Shown here: positions 17,219-24,944 of the stretch, piece by piece | Position numbering within the stretch: position 1 is the first letter of the stretch | Layout of the letters: the number at the start of each line of letters is the position of its first letter | Source of the DNA: an uncultured Clostridia bacterium | GTDB lineage: Bacteria; Bacillota; Clostridia; Oscillospirales; Acutalibacteraceae | Assembly (NCBI GenBank): GCA_927362715.1 | Contig: CAKMIX010000017.1 | Span: 1 to 57,700 of the forward strand | Direction: 5' to 3' | Length of the DNA stretch: 57,700 nucleotides | Position numbers and translations under genes: made by a program | The notes under the pieces: model-generated | What the model was told of the DNA's origin: nothing | Seen by the model: the letters and a program-made list of their open reading frames with translations, nothing else | Databases searched by the model: none

Positions 17219-18166
17219 TCAGGCCGTCGCAAAACGCTGCTTGACGCAGCCCTTTCGGATCACATAGACTTGTTTGCTGTTTTCCAGAACAGCGTACAGC
17301 TCCCGCAGCCGTTCTTCGGGCAGCAGCCCGGTCAGGATGTAGGAGCCCTTGCAGCACGTCGCATAGGCTTTCAGCGCAAACAGCGACTCTGCCCCGGCAA
17401 GCGCGGCATACAGCGCACGGACGGTCTCCTCTTCTTTTGCAAAGAACCGTTCCAGGCGCTGCTCGACGTCGGAAAGCTCCGTCTCTAAGATGTGCAGGCT
17501 TCGTTCAAATTCCGTGCCGATCTCGGCGGTATTGCCTGATAACGAAGGTATGGCAAGCGACTCAAACAAAAGAGAGGCAAAGATCGCATCGATCCGCTGC
17601 GCCATATCGCGCGGCGCAAAATACATTCCGAAGATCTCGCCGCCGTCCGAAAAAGATGGGAAAAACTCTACATACGGATTGTCCGCATACAGCGCACGCA
17701 TACGCTCGTAGCTTTCCGCGGGCATATGCCCGAATCGAACGCGGATGAACGTGCATTCCGCAATATCCTGCATGTCTACAGTCAAATCGCCGAACAGCTC
17801 CAGCTTTTTTTGCCCCTGTCGGCAGGCGTCCTCCTGCTCTTGCAGCTGTGTTTTCTCTTTTTGAAGCGTTCGGCAGGTTTTATAAAGCGCCTCGGCTTTT
17901 TCGTGCCAGTCTTCCGGCAGAGCCGCATGGATGTCGGCTTCGGGAAGCGGTTTCCCGGCGACATCCAGCACAAAGCGCAGATGCGAGAGCGTATGCGTAT
18001 ACGGGCTGTCGCCGCCGCTCTTTTTCTCCATGCCGTGATATGCCGATGTCGGCGTTTCGGTATCAAACTGCGGCCGGAAGCCGTATTGCTTCAAAGCTCT
18101 GCAAACCGCATCCATTTCTTCCGAAGCGATCAGGAGCCTGAGGACCGCAAATTTTCGTTTTCTCAT
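17219..18166 (-). CDS. Free-standing paralogue of the subunit I soluble domain
   Basis: A 315-residue protein homologous along its whole length to the cytoplasmic half of subunit I, with no membrane domain. The clearest shared block is FIRVRFGHMPAESYERM here against FIKVRFGHMPKESLARL in subunit I, followed in both by a conserved MYFAP/VYFAP strand, an IDAIFASLLFE-like helix, a coiled-coil segment and a closing GLLPEERL/GFVPESRV strand. There is no frameshift or leftover membrane segment, and a normal AAGGAAGG site precedes the ATG at 18166. It lies between subunits C and I. It looks like a maintained gene, perhaps a stalk or assembly subunit. Confidence 0.85.
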   Translation of the reverse strand: MRKRKFAVLRLLIASEEMDAVCRALKQYGFRPQFDTETPTSAYHGMEKKSGGDSPYTHTLSHLRFVLDVAGKPLPEADIHAALPEDWHEKAEALYKTCRTLQKEKTQLQEQEDACRQGQKKLELFGDLTVDMQDIAECTFIRVRFGHMPAESYERMRALYADNPYVEFFPSFSDGGEIFGMYFAPRDMAQRIDAIFASLLFESLAIPSLSGNTAEIGTEFERSLHILETELSDVEQRLERFFAKEEETVRALYAALAGAESLFALKAYATCCKGSYILTGLLPEERLRELYAVLENSKQVYVIRKGCVKQRFATA

Positions 18167-18193
18167 GGAAAGCCTTCCTTTCACACAGGCCCG

Positions 18194-19261
18194 TTACGTT
18201 TCGGACGCGCGCACATTCTCTTTTGTCACCAGAAACGCGGCGATCTCTTCGGGCGGAAGCCCGTATCGGATCCCCTCCGAAATGTGGATCAGATTGGTCA
18301 TTTCATTTTGCTGGATGCCGACAAAGCTGATGAGCACGACCTGCGGAATGGTGGAATAACGAAGCTGGTGTATGTGGGCGCGAAGCATGGCTTCGTTCGT
18401 TTTATGCTCGATAACGCCCGCCTTGAAAAGCCCGGGCAGCTTACCGTAAGCCGACCGCTTGAGCACCTGTGTGAGCGCAGCCGCATCCTTGCACTCGAGC
18501 AGGGCGGTGCGCTCGCTTTGCGTAAAGGCGGTCACCGTGTTGGAAAGCACGCCCGTGCGGCGCGCATCCGCATCCGGATAATATGTCTTCATGCGGTACA
18601 GGCTTTCAACGGTCTTCATATCCGCGCGCATGCGCAGGTTTTCAAGCAGCGCGCTGCGCGTTTCTCCCGAATAGTTATCTTGAATCAACTGCTCGGTGCG
18701 TGTGTTCACACATTCATCTACCAAAAGTTCAAGCGCACGCACCGAAAACGGTGCACCGGCACGAAAACCATCCAGCAGGCGGTTATACGGCGTACCGTCC
18801 AGCGCGGCGTCCAGTTCATCCAAATCGCGCGCACGAAACAGCGCTTGCTCGTTAAGCTGAGAGTTCTCGCGATAAAAGGCGGGCACGAACTGCAAGGACT
18901 CGCCGACCCCCTCGGAGCCGAGATATTCGGCGCAGGTGATCAGCAGCTCGGCATCGTAATCCATAATAAGCGCCCGATACAGGCTGCCGCCGAGCGCCTT
19001 TTCCGCCGCGGCAAGCGACGCGATGCGGGTCATCGTATATTTGCGCAGCAGCGCTTCGAACCGTGCGCGCTGGATGCGCACACGCGCTAAATCGCCGAAC
19101 ACCGACGCATACGCCGTGTGGTCGCGCAGGAAAGCGGCAAGCTCCGCTATGCTGCGGCAGCCGAGCATTTCCCGATATATGTCGGCGCCGAGAATATCCC
19201 CGTACATCGCATGCGCCTTTGCCGTAAGCGCGCCTGCGGAAAGCGAAGCGATTTTTTTCAT
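18194..19261 (-). CDS. atpC: V/A-type ATP synthase subunit C (rotor socket)
   Basis: A 355-residue all-helical protein with the subunit C (d-subunit homologue) pattern: AHAMYGDILGADIYREMLGC near the N-terminus, the D-rich three-fold repeated helical bundle, and LRYKTYYP-like mid region (SLYRMKTYYPDADA). It couples the central shaft to the membrane ring. Position after the G/H stalk gene and before the subunit I genes is usual for clostridial operons. The start ATG at 19261 is preceded by GGAGG. Confidence 0.88.
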   Translation of the reverse strand: MKKIASLSAGALTAKAHAMYGDILGADIYREMLGCRSIAELAAFLRDHTAYASVFGDLARVRIQRARFEALLRKYTMTRIASLAAAEKALGGSLYRALIMDYDAELLITCAEYLGSEGVGESLQFVPAFYRENSQLNEQALFRARDLDELDAALDGTPYNRLLDGFRAGAPFSVRALELLVDECVNTRTEQLIQDNYSGETRSALLENLRMRADMKTVESLYRMKTYYPDADARRTGVLSNTVTAFTQSERTALLECKDAAALTQVLKRSAYGKLPGLFKAGVIEHKTNEAMLRAHIHQLRYSTIPQVVLISFVGIQQNEMTNLIHISEGIRYGLPPEEIAAFLVTKENVRASET

Positions 19262-19298
19262 GCGCCGAACCTCCTTTTCCGGGTATAAACGTCCGTTT

Positions 19299-19613
19299 TT
19301 ATTCGCCTTTGATCACCGCAGAGAACAGTGCGTCCTCCCACGCGGCATGTCCGGCGTTATACCGTTCTTCCAAACGCGCGGCAAGGTTTTTTTCTCTTTC
19401 CGAGATGGCGCGGCTTTGCACCTCGAGCTTTTGCTGCTTGGTCTTGCGTGCACGGTCGATCTCTTCGTGCGCACGCGCGGTATTTTCAGCGTCGATCGCC
19501 TGCTTTTGCGAAGCAAGCGTTTGTGTCAGCGCCTCGCGCCGCTGCCGTGCCTGCTCCACGCGCTCACGCGCGGCACGGTCTGCTTCGACGATCATGTTCA
19601 GCGCGTTTTCCAT
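19299..19613 (-). CDS. V/A-type ATP synthase subunit G/H (peripheral stalk)
   Basis: A 104-residue, almost continuous charged helix (VEADRAARERVEQARQRREAL and so on), the form of V/A-type stalk subunit G/H that pairs with subunit E. The ATG at 19613 has GGAGGG upstream; an in-frame start 18 bases earlier is less likely. It is the first gene of the ATPase operon, right after its promoter. Sequence is low in family-specific marks, so the call leans on length, coiled coil and position. Confidence 0.8.
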   Translation of the reverse strand: MENALNMIVEADRAARERVEQARQRREALTQTLASQKQAIDAENTARAHEEIDRARKTKQQKLEVQSRAISEREKNLAARLEERYNAGHAAWEDALFSAVIKGE

Positions 19614-19649
19614 GAAAAGCCCTCCGATCATCTGTTTTATTAAGAACTG

Positions 19650-19678
19650 ATTGTAGCACTTTTTTTCACAAAGTACAA
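19650..19678 (-). promoter_or_regulatory. Promoter of the V/A-type ATPase operon
   Basis: On the minus strand TTGTAC (complement of 19673-19678) and TACAAT (complement of 19650-19655) are separated by exactly 17 bp, 37 bases before the first stalk gene. No other good promoter is seen within the operon. Confidence 0.7.
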
Positions 19679-19733
19679 CCGCATTTTATGAAAACAAATT
19701 TGGTTTTTTTCGGGTGGTTTTGTGTATTTTGTT

Positions 19734-19747
19734 TGAAAACGGTATGA
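19734..19747 (+). promoter_or_regulatory. Candidate catabolite-response (cre-like) site
   Basis: TGAAAACGGTATGA differs at one position from the Firmicute cre consensus TGWAANCGNTNWCA. It lies in the divergent region between the ATPase operon and the GH13 glucosidase gene, about 120 bases before the latter. A CcpA homologue is not in the window. Confidence 0.3.
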
Positions 19748-19866
19748 TGCGGTACTTTTCTCCTGTTATGCCCCTTACCTACGCCTGTTTTTTTGTTGTG
19801 CCCCATTGTTTTTCATAAAAAAGTATGATACGATATAGAAAATTCAGGCAAAAAGGAGAGAACGAC

Positions 19867-21537
19867 ATGTCGGATTGGTACAAAGAGGCGGTCATTTATC
19901 AGATTTGGCCGCGCTCGTTCAAGGACGGCAACGGCGACGGGATCGGCGACCTTTGGGGCGTGCTTGAAAAGCTCGATTACATCAAAAGCCTTGGCGCTAC
20001 CGCCATTTGGTTTTCGCCGCTGTACCCTTCGCCGAACGCGGATTACGGCTATGACATTGCAGACTATAAAAATATCTCGCCCGACTACGGCGACCTGGAT
20101 CTGTTTAAGCAGGTACTTGACGGCGCACACGAGCGCGGGATGAAGGTCATTATGGATCTGGTCGTCAACCACACCTCCGACGAGCACATGTGGTTCCGGG
20201 AAAGCCGCAAGGGCGGCGACAACAACCCTTACCGCGACTATTACATCTGGCGCAAAGGCAAGGGCAAAGACGGCAAAAAGCCGCCGAACAACTGGCTTTC
20301 CACCTTCGAGGGCGGCGCTTGGGAATACGACGACGCGCGCGGGGAATATTATTTGCACGTTTTCGCCAAAAAGCAGCCCGACCTGAACATGGACAATCCA
20401 AAGGTGCGTGAAGAAGTCAAAAACATCATGCGCTTTTGGCTCGACATGGGCGTAGACGGCTTCCGTGAGGACGTCATCACCTTTATCTCCAAGCGCGAGG
20501 GACTGCCCAACGGCTTTCCGCTGCCCATCGCCACGGGTATTGAACACTACAACAAAGGACCGCATATCCACGAGTACCTCTCGGAATTCCGTCGCGACAT
20601 CTGCAAGGACTACGACTGCTTTATGGTCGGCGAGTCGCCCATGACGAATTCCAAGGACGCGCTAGCGTTCACCTCAGGGCCGAACCGTGAGCTTGACATG
20701 ATGATCAGCTTCGACCACATGCAGGCGGACTGCTTTATGACCGACACCATTGCCATACCCTTCAGCCTGCGCAAAATGAAAAAGGCGTTCACACACTGGC
20801 AGGAGGATCTGTACGGCAAATCCTGGAACGCGCTGTATTTAGAGAACCACGATCACCCGCGCATCATCAGCCGCTACGGCAGTGAAAAGTTCCGCAAGGA
20901 AAGCGGCAAGATGCTCGCGACCATGTGCTATTTCCAATGCGGCACGCCCTTTATCTATCAGGGGCAGGAGATCGGGATGATCAACAACCATCTCGATGAC
21001 ATCCACAAATTCAAGGACGTTGTAACCTTCAACAACGAGCGCCTGTTCAAGAAATTCGGCTTTTCCGATGCAAAATATCTTGAGATCGCCAACCGCACCA
21101 GCCGTGAGAATGCACGCACGCCCGTGCAGTGGGATTCGAGCCCATACGCAGGCTTTTCGCCCGTCGAGCCGTGGTTCGGCGTTGCGCCCAGCTACAAGGA
21201 GATCAATGTCAAGGAAGCCGAGCACGACAAGGATTCCATCCTCCACTACTACCGCAAGCTTCTGAAGATCCGGCAGTCGAGCAAGCTGTTTATCTACGGC
21301 AGCTACCGCGAGCACTGCCCCGAAAGCAAGGATTTCTATTGCTATGAACGCAATTACGAAGGGCAAAAGGCGCTGATCATCTGCTCGTTTGCAGAGGAGA
21401 CCCGGACTTTCCGCGCGCCGGAGGGCTTTGACCTCACGGAAGGCAAGCTGCTTTTGTGCAACTACAAGGACGCCCCGGCAAAGCCGAACATCTGCGCCAT
21501 GCGGCCGTATGAAGCGCGGGTATATCTGTACGAATAA
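19867..21537 (+). CDS. GH13 alpha-glucosidase (oligo-1,6-glucosidase type)
   Basis: A 556-residue cytoplasmic GH13 enzyme. It starts WYKEAVIYQIWPRSFKDGNGDGIGDL, the signature of oligo-1,6-glucosidase, dextran glucosidase and trehalose-6-phosphate hydrolase. The four conserved regions are DLVVNHTSDEH (97-107), GVDGFREDVI with nucleophile D202, FMVGES with acid/base E256, and LENHDHPR with D329. There is no signal peptide. AAAAGGAGA precedes the ATG at 19867; an in-frame ATG 42 bases upstream lacks a site. Exact substrate among short alpha-glucans, isomaltose or trehalose 6-phosphate is open. It stands alone with its own terminator. Confidence 0.9.
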   Translation: MSDWYKEAVIYQIWPRSFKDGNGDGIGDLWGVLEKLDYIKSLGATAIWFSPLYPSPNADYGYDIADYKNISPDYGDLDLFKQVLDGAHERGMKVIMDLVVNHTSDEHMWFRESRKGGDNNPYRDYYIWRKGKGKDGKKPPNNWLSTFEGGAWEYDDARGEYYLHVFAKKQPDLNMDNPKVREEVKNIMRFWLDMGVDGFREDVITFISKREGLPNGFPLPIATGIEHYNKGPHIHEYLSEFRRDICKDYDCFMVGESPMTNSKDALAFTSGPNRELDMMISFDHMQADCFMTDTIAIPFSLRKMKKAFTHWQEDLYGKSWNALYLENHDHPRIISRYGSEKFRKESGKMLATMCYFQCGTPFIYQGQEIGMINNHLDDIHKFKDVVTFNNERLFKKFGFSDAKYLEIANRTSRENARTPVQWDSSPYAGFSPVEPWFGVAPSYKEINVKEAEHDKDSILHYYRKLLKIRQSSKLFIYGSYREHCPESKDFYCYERNYEGQKALIICSFAEETRTFRAPEGFDLTEGKLLLCNYKDAPAKPNICAMRPYEARVYLYE

Positions 21538-21561
21538 GCTGCGTAAAATCTTACATTGCAC

Positions 21562-21600
21562 AAGATCCCCGAATCGGACGAATCCGCTTCGGGGATCTTT
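21562..21600. terminator. Bidirectional intrinsic terminator between GH13 and trmL
   Basis: A 12-bp stem (AAGATCCCCGAA / TTCGGGGATCTT) with short AT runs on both sides. It separates two convergent genes and abuts the trmL stop codon. Confidence 0.8.
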
Positions 21601-22103
21601 CAATCTTCATACTCGCGCAAATGCCCCTCGCACAAAAGCGCGGGGAAACCCCACTGCCGCAGCACCTCATAGACGGCGACGGCCACGGTGTTCGAGAGGT
21701 TCAGACTGCGGGCGCGCGCGTCGTCGAGCATGGGCAGGCGCGCGCAGAATGCAGGGTTTTCGTGCAGCAGCCATTCGGGCAGGCCCTTCGTCTCTTTGCC
21801 GAAAAACAGATAGGCGTCATCGGGATAGTGCAGGTCGGAATAGATGTGCTTGCCCTTTGTGGTAAAGAAAAAGAAATTGTCCTTTTGCGGCGTTTTTTCC
21901 AAAAAATCCCGCAGGCTGTCATAATAGGTGATGTCCAACAGCCACCAATAGTCTAAGCCGGCACGCTTGAGCTTGCGGTCATCGATCGTAAACCCCATGG
22001 GGCCGACCAGGTGCAGCCGCGCGCCCGTCGCCGCACAGGTGCGCGCAATATTGCCCGTGTTCTGCGGGATCTCGGGCTCGACCAAAACAATGTTTAACGC
22101 CAT
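21600..22103 (-). CDS. trmL: tRNA (cytidine(34)-2'-O)-methyltransferase TrmL
   Basis: A 167-residue SPOUT-class methyltransferase that 2'-O-methylates the wobble base of certain leucine tRNAs. Clear marks are NIVLVEPEIPQNTGNIARTC at the N-terminus, GPMGF, LFFGKETKGLP and LNLSNTVAVAVYEVLRQ, which form the knotted SAM site. The ATG at 22103 matches the family start but has no good Shine-Dalgarno. A GTG at 22127 lies 3 bases after GGAGA and would add 8 residues, so the real start may be there. Monocistronic. Confidence 0.92.
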   Translation of the reverse strand: MALNIVLVEPEIPQNTGNIARTCAATGARLHLVGPMGFTIDDRKLKRAGLDYWWLLDITYYDSLRDFLEKTPQKDNFFFFTTKGKHIYSDLHYPDDAYLFFGKETKGLPEWLLHENPAFCARLPMLDDARARSLNLSNTVAVAVYEVLRQWGFPALLCEGHLREYED

Positions 22104-22230
22104 ATTTTTGTGCCGTAACGTTTCCACGGCTCTCCTTTTTGCAAATTCTGCCGGATATTCTACCAGCTTTTTCGGGAAAAGTAAAGCCGGACGGGTTTTG
22201 GATATCGCACTTTCTTTTTTGCTTTTTATG

Positions 22231-22259
22231 TTGCATTTTATAACATTTTGTATTACAAT
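22231..22259 (+). promoter_or_regulatory. Promoter in front of a non-coding hairpin-terminator unit
   Basis: TTGCAT (22231-22236), exactly 17 bp, then TACAAT (22254-22259). The predicted transcript start is near 22266 and no ORF follows before the terminator at 22310-22345. Confidence 0.6.
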
Positions 22260-22265
22260 AGATAT

Positions 22266-22345
22266 ATTCCCTCTCTTTTACCCGGGTCGTACCTTCCCCG
22301 GGTGCTTGACTGCCCGCCTGAACCGCACAGGCGGGCAGGTTTTTT
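22266..22345 (+). ncRNA. Candidate ~80-nt small RNA or leader with early terminator
   Basis: The stretch has a pyrimidine-rich 5' end (TTCCCTCTCTTTT), a 7-bp perfect hairpin (ACCCGGG 22280-22286 / CCCGGGT 22297-22303) with a 10-base loop, a 6-base linker, and an 11-bp GC-rich hairpin (CTGCCCGCCTG / CAGGCGGGCAG, 22310-22338) followed by six T. With the promoter just upstream this is a complete transcription unit without coding capacity. It could be a trans-acting small RNA (the CU-rich end could pair with Shine-Dalgarno sites) or an attenuated leader for the small gene at 22485. I do not recognise it as a known RNA family. Confidence 0.5.
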
Positions 22346-22400
22346 ATTTTGTAAAATTTTCCGATGCAGCAGTTTTTTGCGCGGCTAAACCGAATTTTCA

Positions 22401-22446
22401 TGTGCAAACTATAAACAGCCCGCATTTATAAATTTGATTTTGCACA
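22401..22446. promoter_or_regulatory. Nested inverted repeat upstream of a small gene
   Basis: TGTGCAAA (22401-22408) pairs with TTTGCACA (22439-22446), and inside it TATAAA (22410-22415) pairs with TTTATA (22425-22430). The AT-rich inner arms resemble -10 boxes on either strand. It may be an operator or an mRNA structure before the gene at 22485. Confidence 0.4.
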
Positions 22447-22484
22447 CACGAGCGCGGGCGACACACGCAAAAGGAGGAACAGCG

Positions 22485-22670
22485 ATGAACAATTCCATGA
22501 ATTCCGCCATGAAGGCCGTCGGTGTGAGCCTGGCGGTCGGCAGTGCCGTGGCGATGGTCAGCGGCATGGTCAAGAGCGGCTCGACCAAGCGCAAGGCGAA
22601 AAAAACGGCAAAAAAGGCCGTCAACACATTTTCGAATCTTGTGGACAATATGCATGCTATAATGAAGTGA
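22485..22670 (+). CDS. Small hypothetical protein with one hydrophobic segment and a basic tail
   Basis: A 61-residue protein: a Ala/Val/Gly/Met-rich helix (about 8-26, MKAVGVSLAVGSAVAMVSGM) followed by a very basic stretch (KSGSTKRKAKKTAKKA) and a C-terminal amphipathic helix. AAGGAGG at the usual distance supports the ATG at 22485. The layout suggests a small membrane-associated protein whose basic region may touch nucleic acid or phospholipid. Family not recognised. It is 67 bases upstream of the deacetylase lipoprotein gene and may be co-transcribed. Confidence 0.7.
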   Translation: MNNSMNSAMKAVGVSLAVGSAVAMVSGMVKSGSTKRKAKKTAKKAVNTFSNLVDNMHAIMK

Positions 22671-22737
22671 CAGCAGCTTTACAAGCAGCCCGCCGGAAAC
22701 AATCTCGGGCTGTCGAACAACAGGTGGTGAAAGTCCC

Positions 22738-23721
22738 ATGAAACGCATACGGATCTGCTGTCTGCTGTTGCTGTGCATACTGCTTTGCAGCGCCTGCGGC
22801 AACTCTGCGGCAGGCGATAACGCACGGCAGATAGACCCCGCAACCGAGACGCAACCGGAAGCAACCGACCCCGCAACCGGTGAAACCACGCTGGTTGCAA
22901 CGCCTTTGCCCGTGACGGCGCAAAAGCCCGTTTTGCAGAACGGCGAAACGTACACGGGGCTGCCCGCGCTTGCGCTCCAGGACTTTGCCGTAGAAGACCC
23001 GGAAAACACGCGCGGGCTTTCGACTGAAAAAGTCGGATACAGCTACGGCGTGGCAAAGGACGGCGCGCCGCACGAGACGTCGGTTCAAAATCAAATCTAC
23101 TTTTCCGAAAACGGCTATCAAGCGTTTTGTCTGGACACCGTAAGTGAGGAAAAGACGCTGTATTTGACCTTTGACTGCGGCTACGAAAACGGATACACCG
23201 AAATGATCCTCGACACGCTCAAGGAAAAGAATGTGCCGGCGGCGTTTTTCTGCACACTGCCGCAGGTAGAGGATAACCCGCAGCTTATCGCCCGCATGAT
23301 AACGGAAGGCCACATCGTGGGCAATCACTCCGTGAAGCACCCGTCTTTCCCGACGCTGACCAGGATCGAAATGGCGCAGGAGATTCAGGGGATGGACGAT
23401 TACCTGCGCACGAATTTCGGGTACAGCGAACCGTTCTTCCGCTTCCCGATGGGCGAATATTCCGACTGTGCGCTGGATTTGGTCGGCTCGATCGGATACC
23501 GCAGCGTGTTCTGGTCGGTCGCGTATGAGGATTGGGATCTCGACAACCAGCGCGGTACGCAGTACGCCTTTGACACCGTCACTTCACGTCTGCACCCGGG
23601 CGCGGTGATCCTGCTGCACTCGGTCTCGCCCGACAACGCGAATGCGCTCGGGCAGATCATCGACTGGGCGCGGGAACAAGGGTATGTATTCAAGTCCCTG
23701 CGCGATTTCCCGCAGACCTGA
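22738..23721 (+). CDS. NodB-type polysaccharide deacetylase lipoprotein (PdaA-like)
   Basis: A 327-residue exported lipoprotein: basic start, hydrophobic stretch and lipobox LCSAC with lipidated C20, then a Thr/Pro/Glu-rich linker (about 25-70). The NodB catalytic domain follows with TFDCGYENG (D146, the usual second Asp replaced by Cys as in PdaA-type enzymes), the metal-binding GNHSVKHPS (H197, H201), FRFPMGEYS and LLHSVSPDNA. PdaA enzymes remove acetyl groups from muramic acid, for example in spore cortex peptidoglycan. In a dipicolinate-making organism a spore role is plausible but not shown. Confidence 0.87.
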   Translation: MKRIRICCLLLLCILLCSACGNSAAGDNARQIDPATETQPEATDPATGETTLVATPLPVTAQKPVLQNGETYTGLPALALQDFAVEDPENTRGLSTEKVGYSYGVAKDGAPHETSVQNQIYFSENGYQAFCLDTVSEEKTLYLTFDCGYENGYTEMILDTLKEKNVPAAFFCTLPQVEDNPQLIARMITEGHIVGNHSVKHPSFPTLTRIEMAQEIQGMDDYLRTNFGYSEPFFRFPMGEYSDCALDLVGSIGYRSVFWSVAYEDWDLDNQRGTQYAFDTVTSRLHPGAVILLHSVSPDNANALGQIIDWAREQGYVFKSLRDFPQT

Positions 23722-23739
23722 CAAACCAGACAGACAGCA

Positions 23740-23772
23740 AACGGGCGACTTCTTTTGGGAAGCCGCCCTGTT
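23740..23772. terminator. Probable bidirectional terminator
   Basis: An imperfect hairpin between convergent genes: AACGGGCGACTTC pairs with GGAAGCCGCCCTGTT with one bulge on the right arm. T-rich sequence follows on the plus strand. Confidence 0.6.
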
Positions 23773-23787
23773 ATTTTGCTTTAGCTT

Positions 23788-24741
23788 TTATGCCTCGCGC
23801 GCCGTGCGCACGGATTTTTCACGGCTCTTCCAGGTGTGCATGATCTGCGGATGCGCGAAAATGCCATCCAGCTTTTGCAGGAACGGTACGATGTCGCCGA
23901 AATCGAGCGCACGATGGTCAAAGGCAATGCAGATGGGCAGCACCTGCCGTGCTTCGACGCTCTTTTTGCTGGCGGCATCGCAAACGACAACGGGTTTATC
24001 CTGCACCGCGCCCACGCCGAACGCCGTGACCTGCGGCGGGATGATCTCCAAAAGCGAGCAGGCGCCTTTCTGCCCGCGGTACACAGAACCGATATTGGAG
24101 ACGGTGACCGTGCCCTGCTCTAAGTCCGACTTGGTCAGACGGTCGGATACGGGGATCGCCTCATAGTCGCGCTTGGCCTTGCCGTGCAGCGTGTGTACCT
24201 TGTGCTTGCCGGTTTTGGAACCGACCAGTCTGCAGACGGCCTGCCCGATCTTGCCGTGGCGAAGGGCGGTCAGCGTATTGTCCAGCGACACCTCGAACAT
24301 GGCTTCGTTGAGATCCGTATTTTCCGCACGGCGGGCAACGTCATGGATATAGGCGGTCATTTCATCCAAATTTTTGTTTTCAAAATTGTGCAGGTTCACG
24401 GTCATCATCTCGCCGTTCGGCAGGATCATCGGCATGGAAATATGGATATCCTCAAAGCTTTTGATCTCGCCGCGCACAAGCTTACGGTTAAAATGAATAT
24501 GGGCGTTCATGGCGGGGGCGGCTTTGAGCCCCTCGCAGATGACCTTGAGCACCAGCGTATTTACGGAAATTTTGTCCGCACCGCTGCGGTCGAAGTTCAG
24601 CTTTTTGTATTCACGCATGAAATCGGTCACGTCGGGCTCATACATATAGGTCACGTGCGGAATGGTCTCCCAGCTTTCCGAGGTCATGTTTGCGACGATT
24701 TTTCTTTGGATGCCGAAGTGGGTGACTTTAAGCGTTTTCAT
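23788..24741 (-). CDS. Stand-alone 2-oxoacid dehydrogenase E2-type acyltransferase domain
   Basis: A 317-residue protein matching only the catalytic (chloramphenicol-acetyltransferase-like) domain of E2 acyltransferases. There is no lipoyl domain, no hinge and no E1-binding domain. The active-site motif is FDHRALDFGD with H276 and D280; the usual Gly after the Asp is Phe here. Other family segments are TVSNIGSVYRGQKG and AFGVGAVQDKPVV. GGAGA precedes the ATG at 24741. No E1 or E3 gene lies nearby. It may be a free acyltransferase acting on CoA thioesters rather than part of a dehydrogenase complex. Confidence 0.82.
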   Translation of the reverse strand: MKTLKVTHFGIQRKIVANMTSESWETIPHVTYMYEPDVTDFMREYKKLNFDRSGADKISVNTLVLKVICEGLKAAPAMNAHIHFNRKLVRGEIKSFEDIHISMPMILPNGEMMTVNLHNFENKNLDEMTAYIHDVARRAENTDLNEAMFEVSLDNTLTALRHGKIGQAVCRLVGSKTGKHKVHTLHGKAKRDYEAIPVSDRLTKSDLEQGTVTVSNIGSVYRGQKGACSLLEIIPPQVTAFGVGAVQDKPVVVCDAASKKSVEARQVLPICIAFDHRALDFGDIVPFLQKLDGIFAHPQIMHTWKSREKSVRTAREA

Positions 24742-24879
24742 AAGCGCATCTCCTTTTTCTTTCAAATGGTATTCGGGATATTCGGAAAATATTTCCGGGA
24801 AAAGTCTTGTTCGTAAGAACGCCTTTATCATACCCACAAGGACACGGTTGCACCATACATTTCGGTTTACGCACATGGA

Positions 24880-24919
24880 AAAAGACGGCAACTGCCGTTT
24901 GCAAAACGCGGTTGCCGTC
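24880..24919 (-). terminator. Intrinsic terminator of the Crp/Fnr gene
   Basis: Read on the minus strand, a 9-bp perfect stem (GACGGCAAC / GTTGCCGTC) is followed by CTTTTTCC. It lies 25 bases after the stop of the regulator gene. Confidence 0.75.
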
Positions 24920-24944
24920 CGGAAAAGACAAATTTTGCGCCGAT

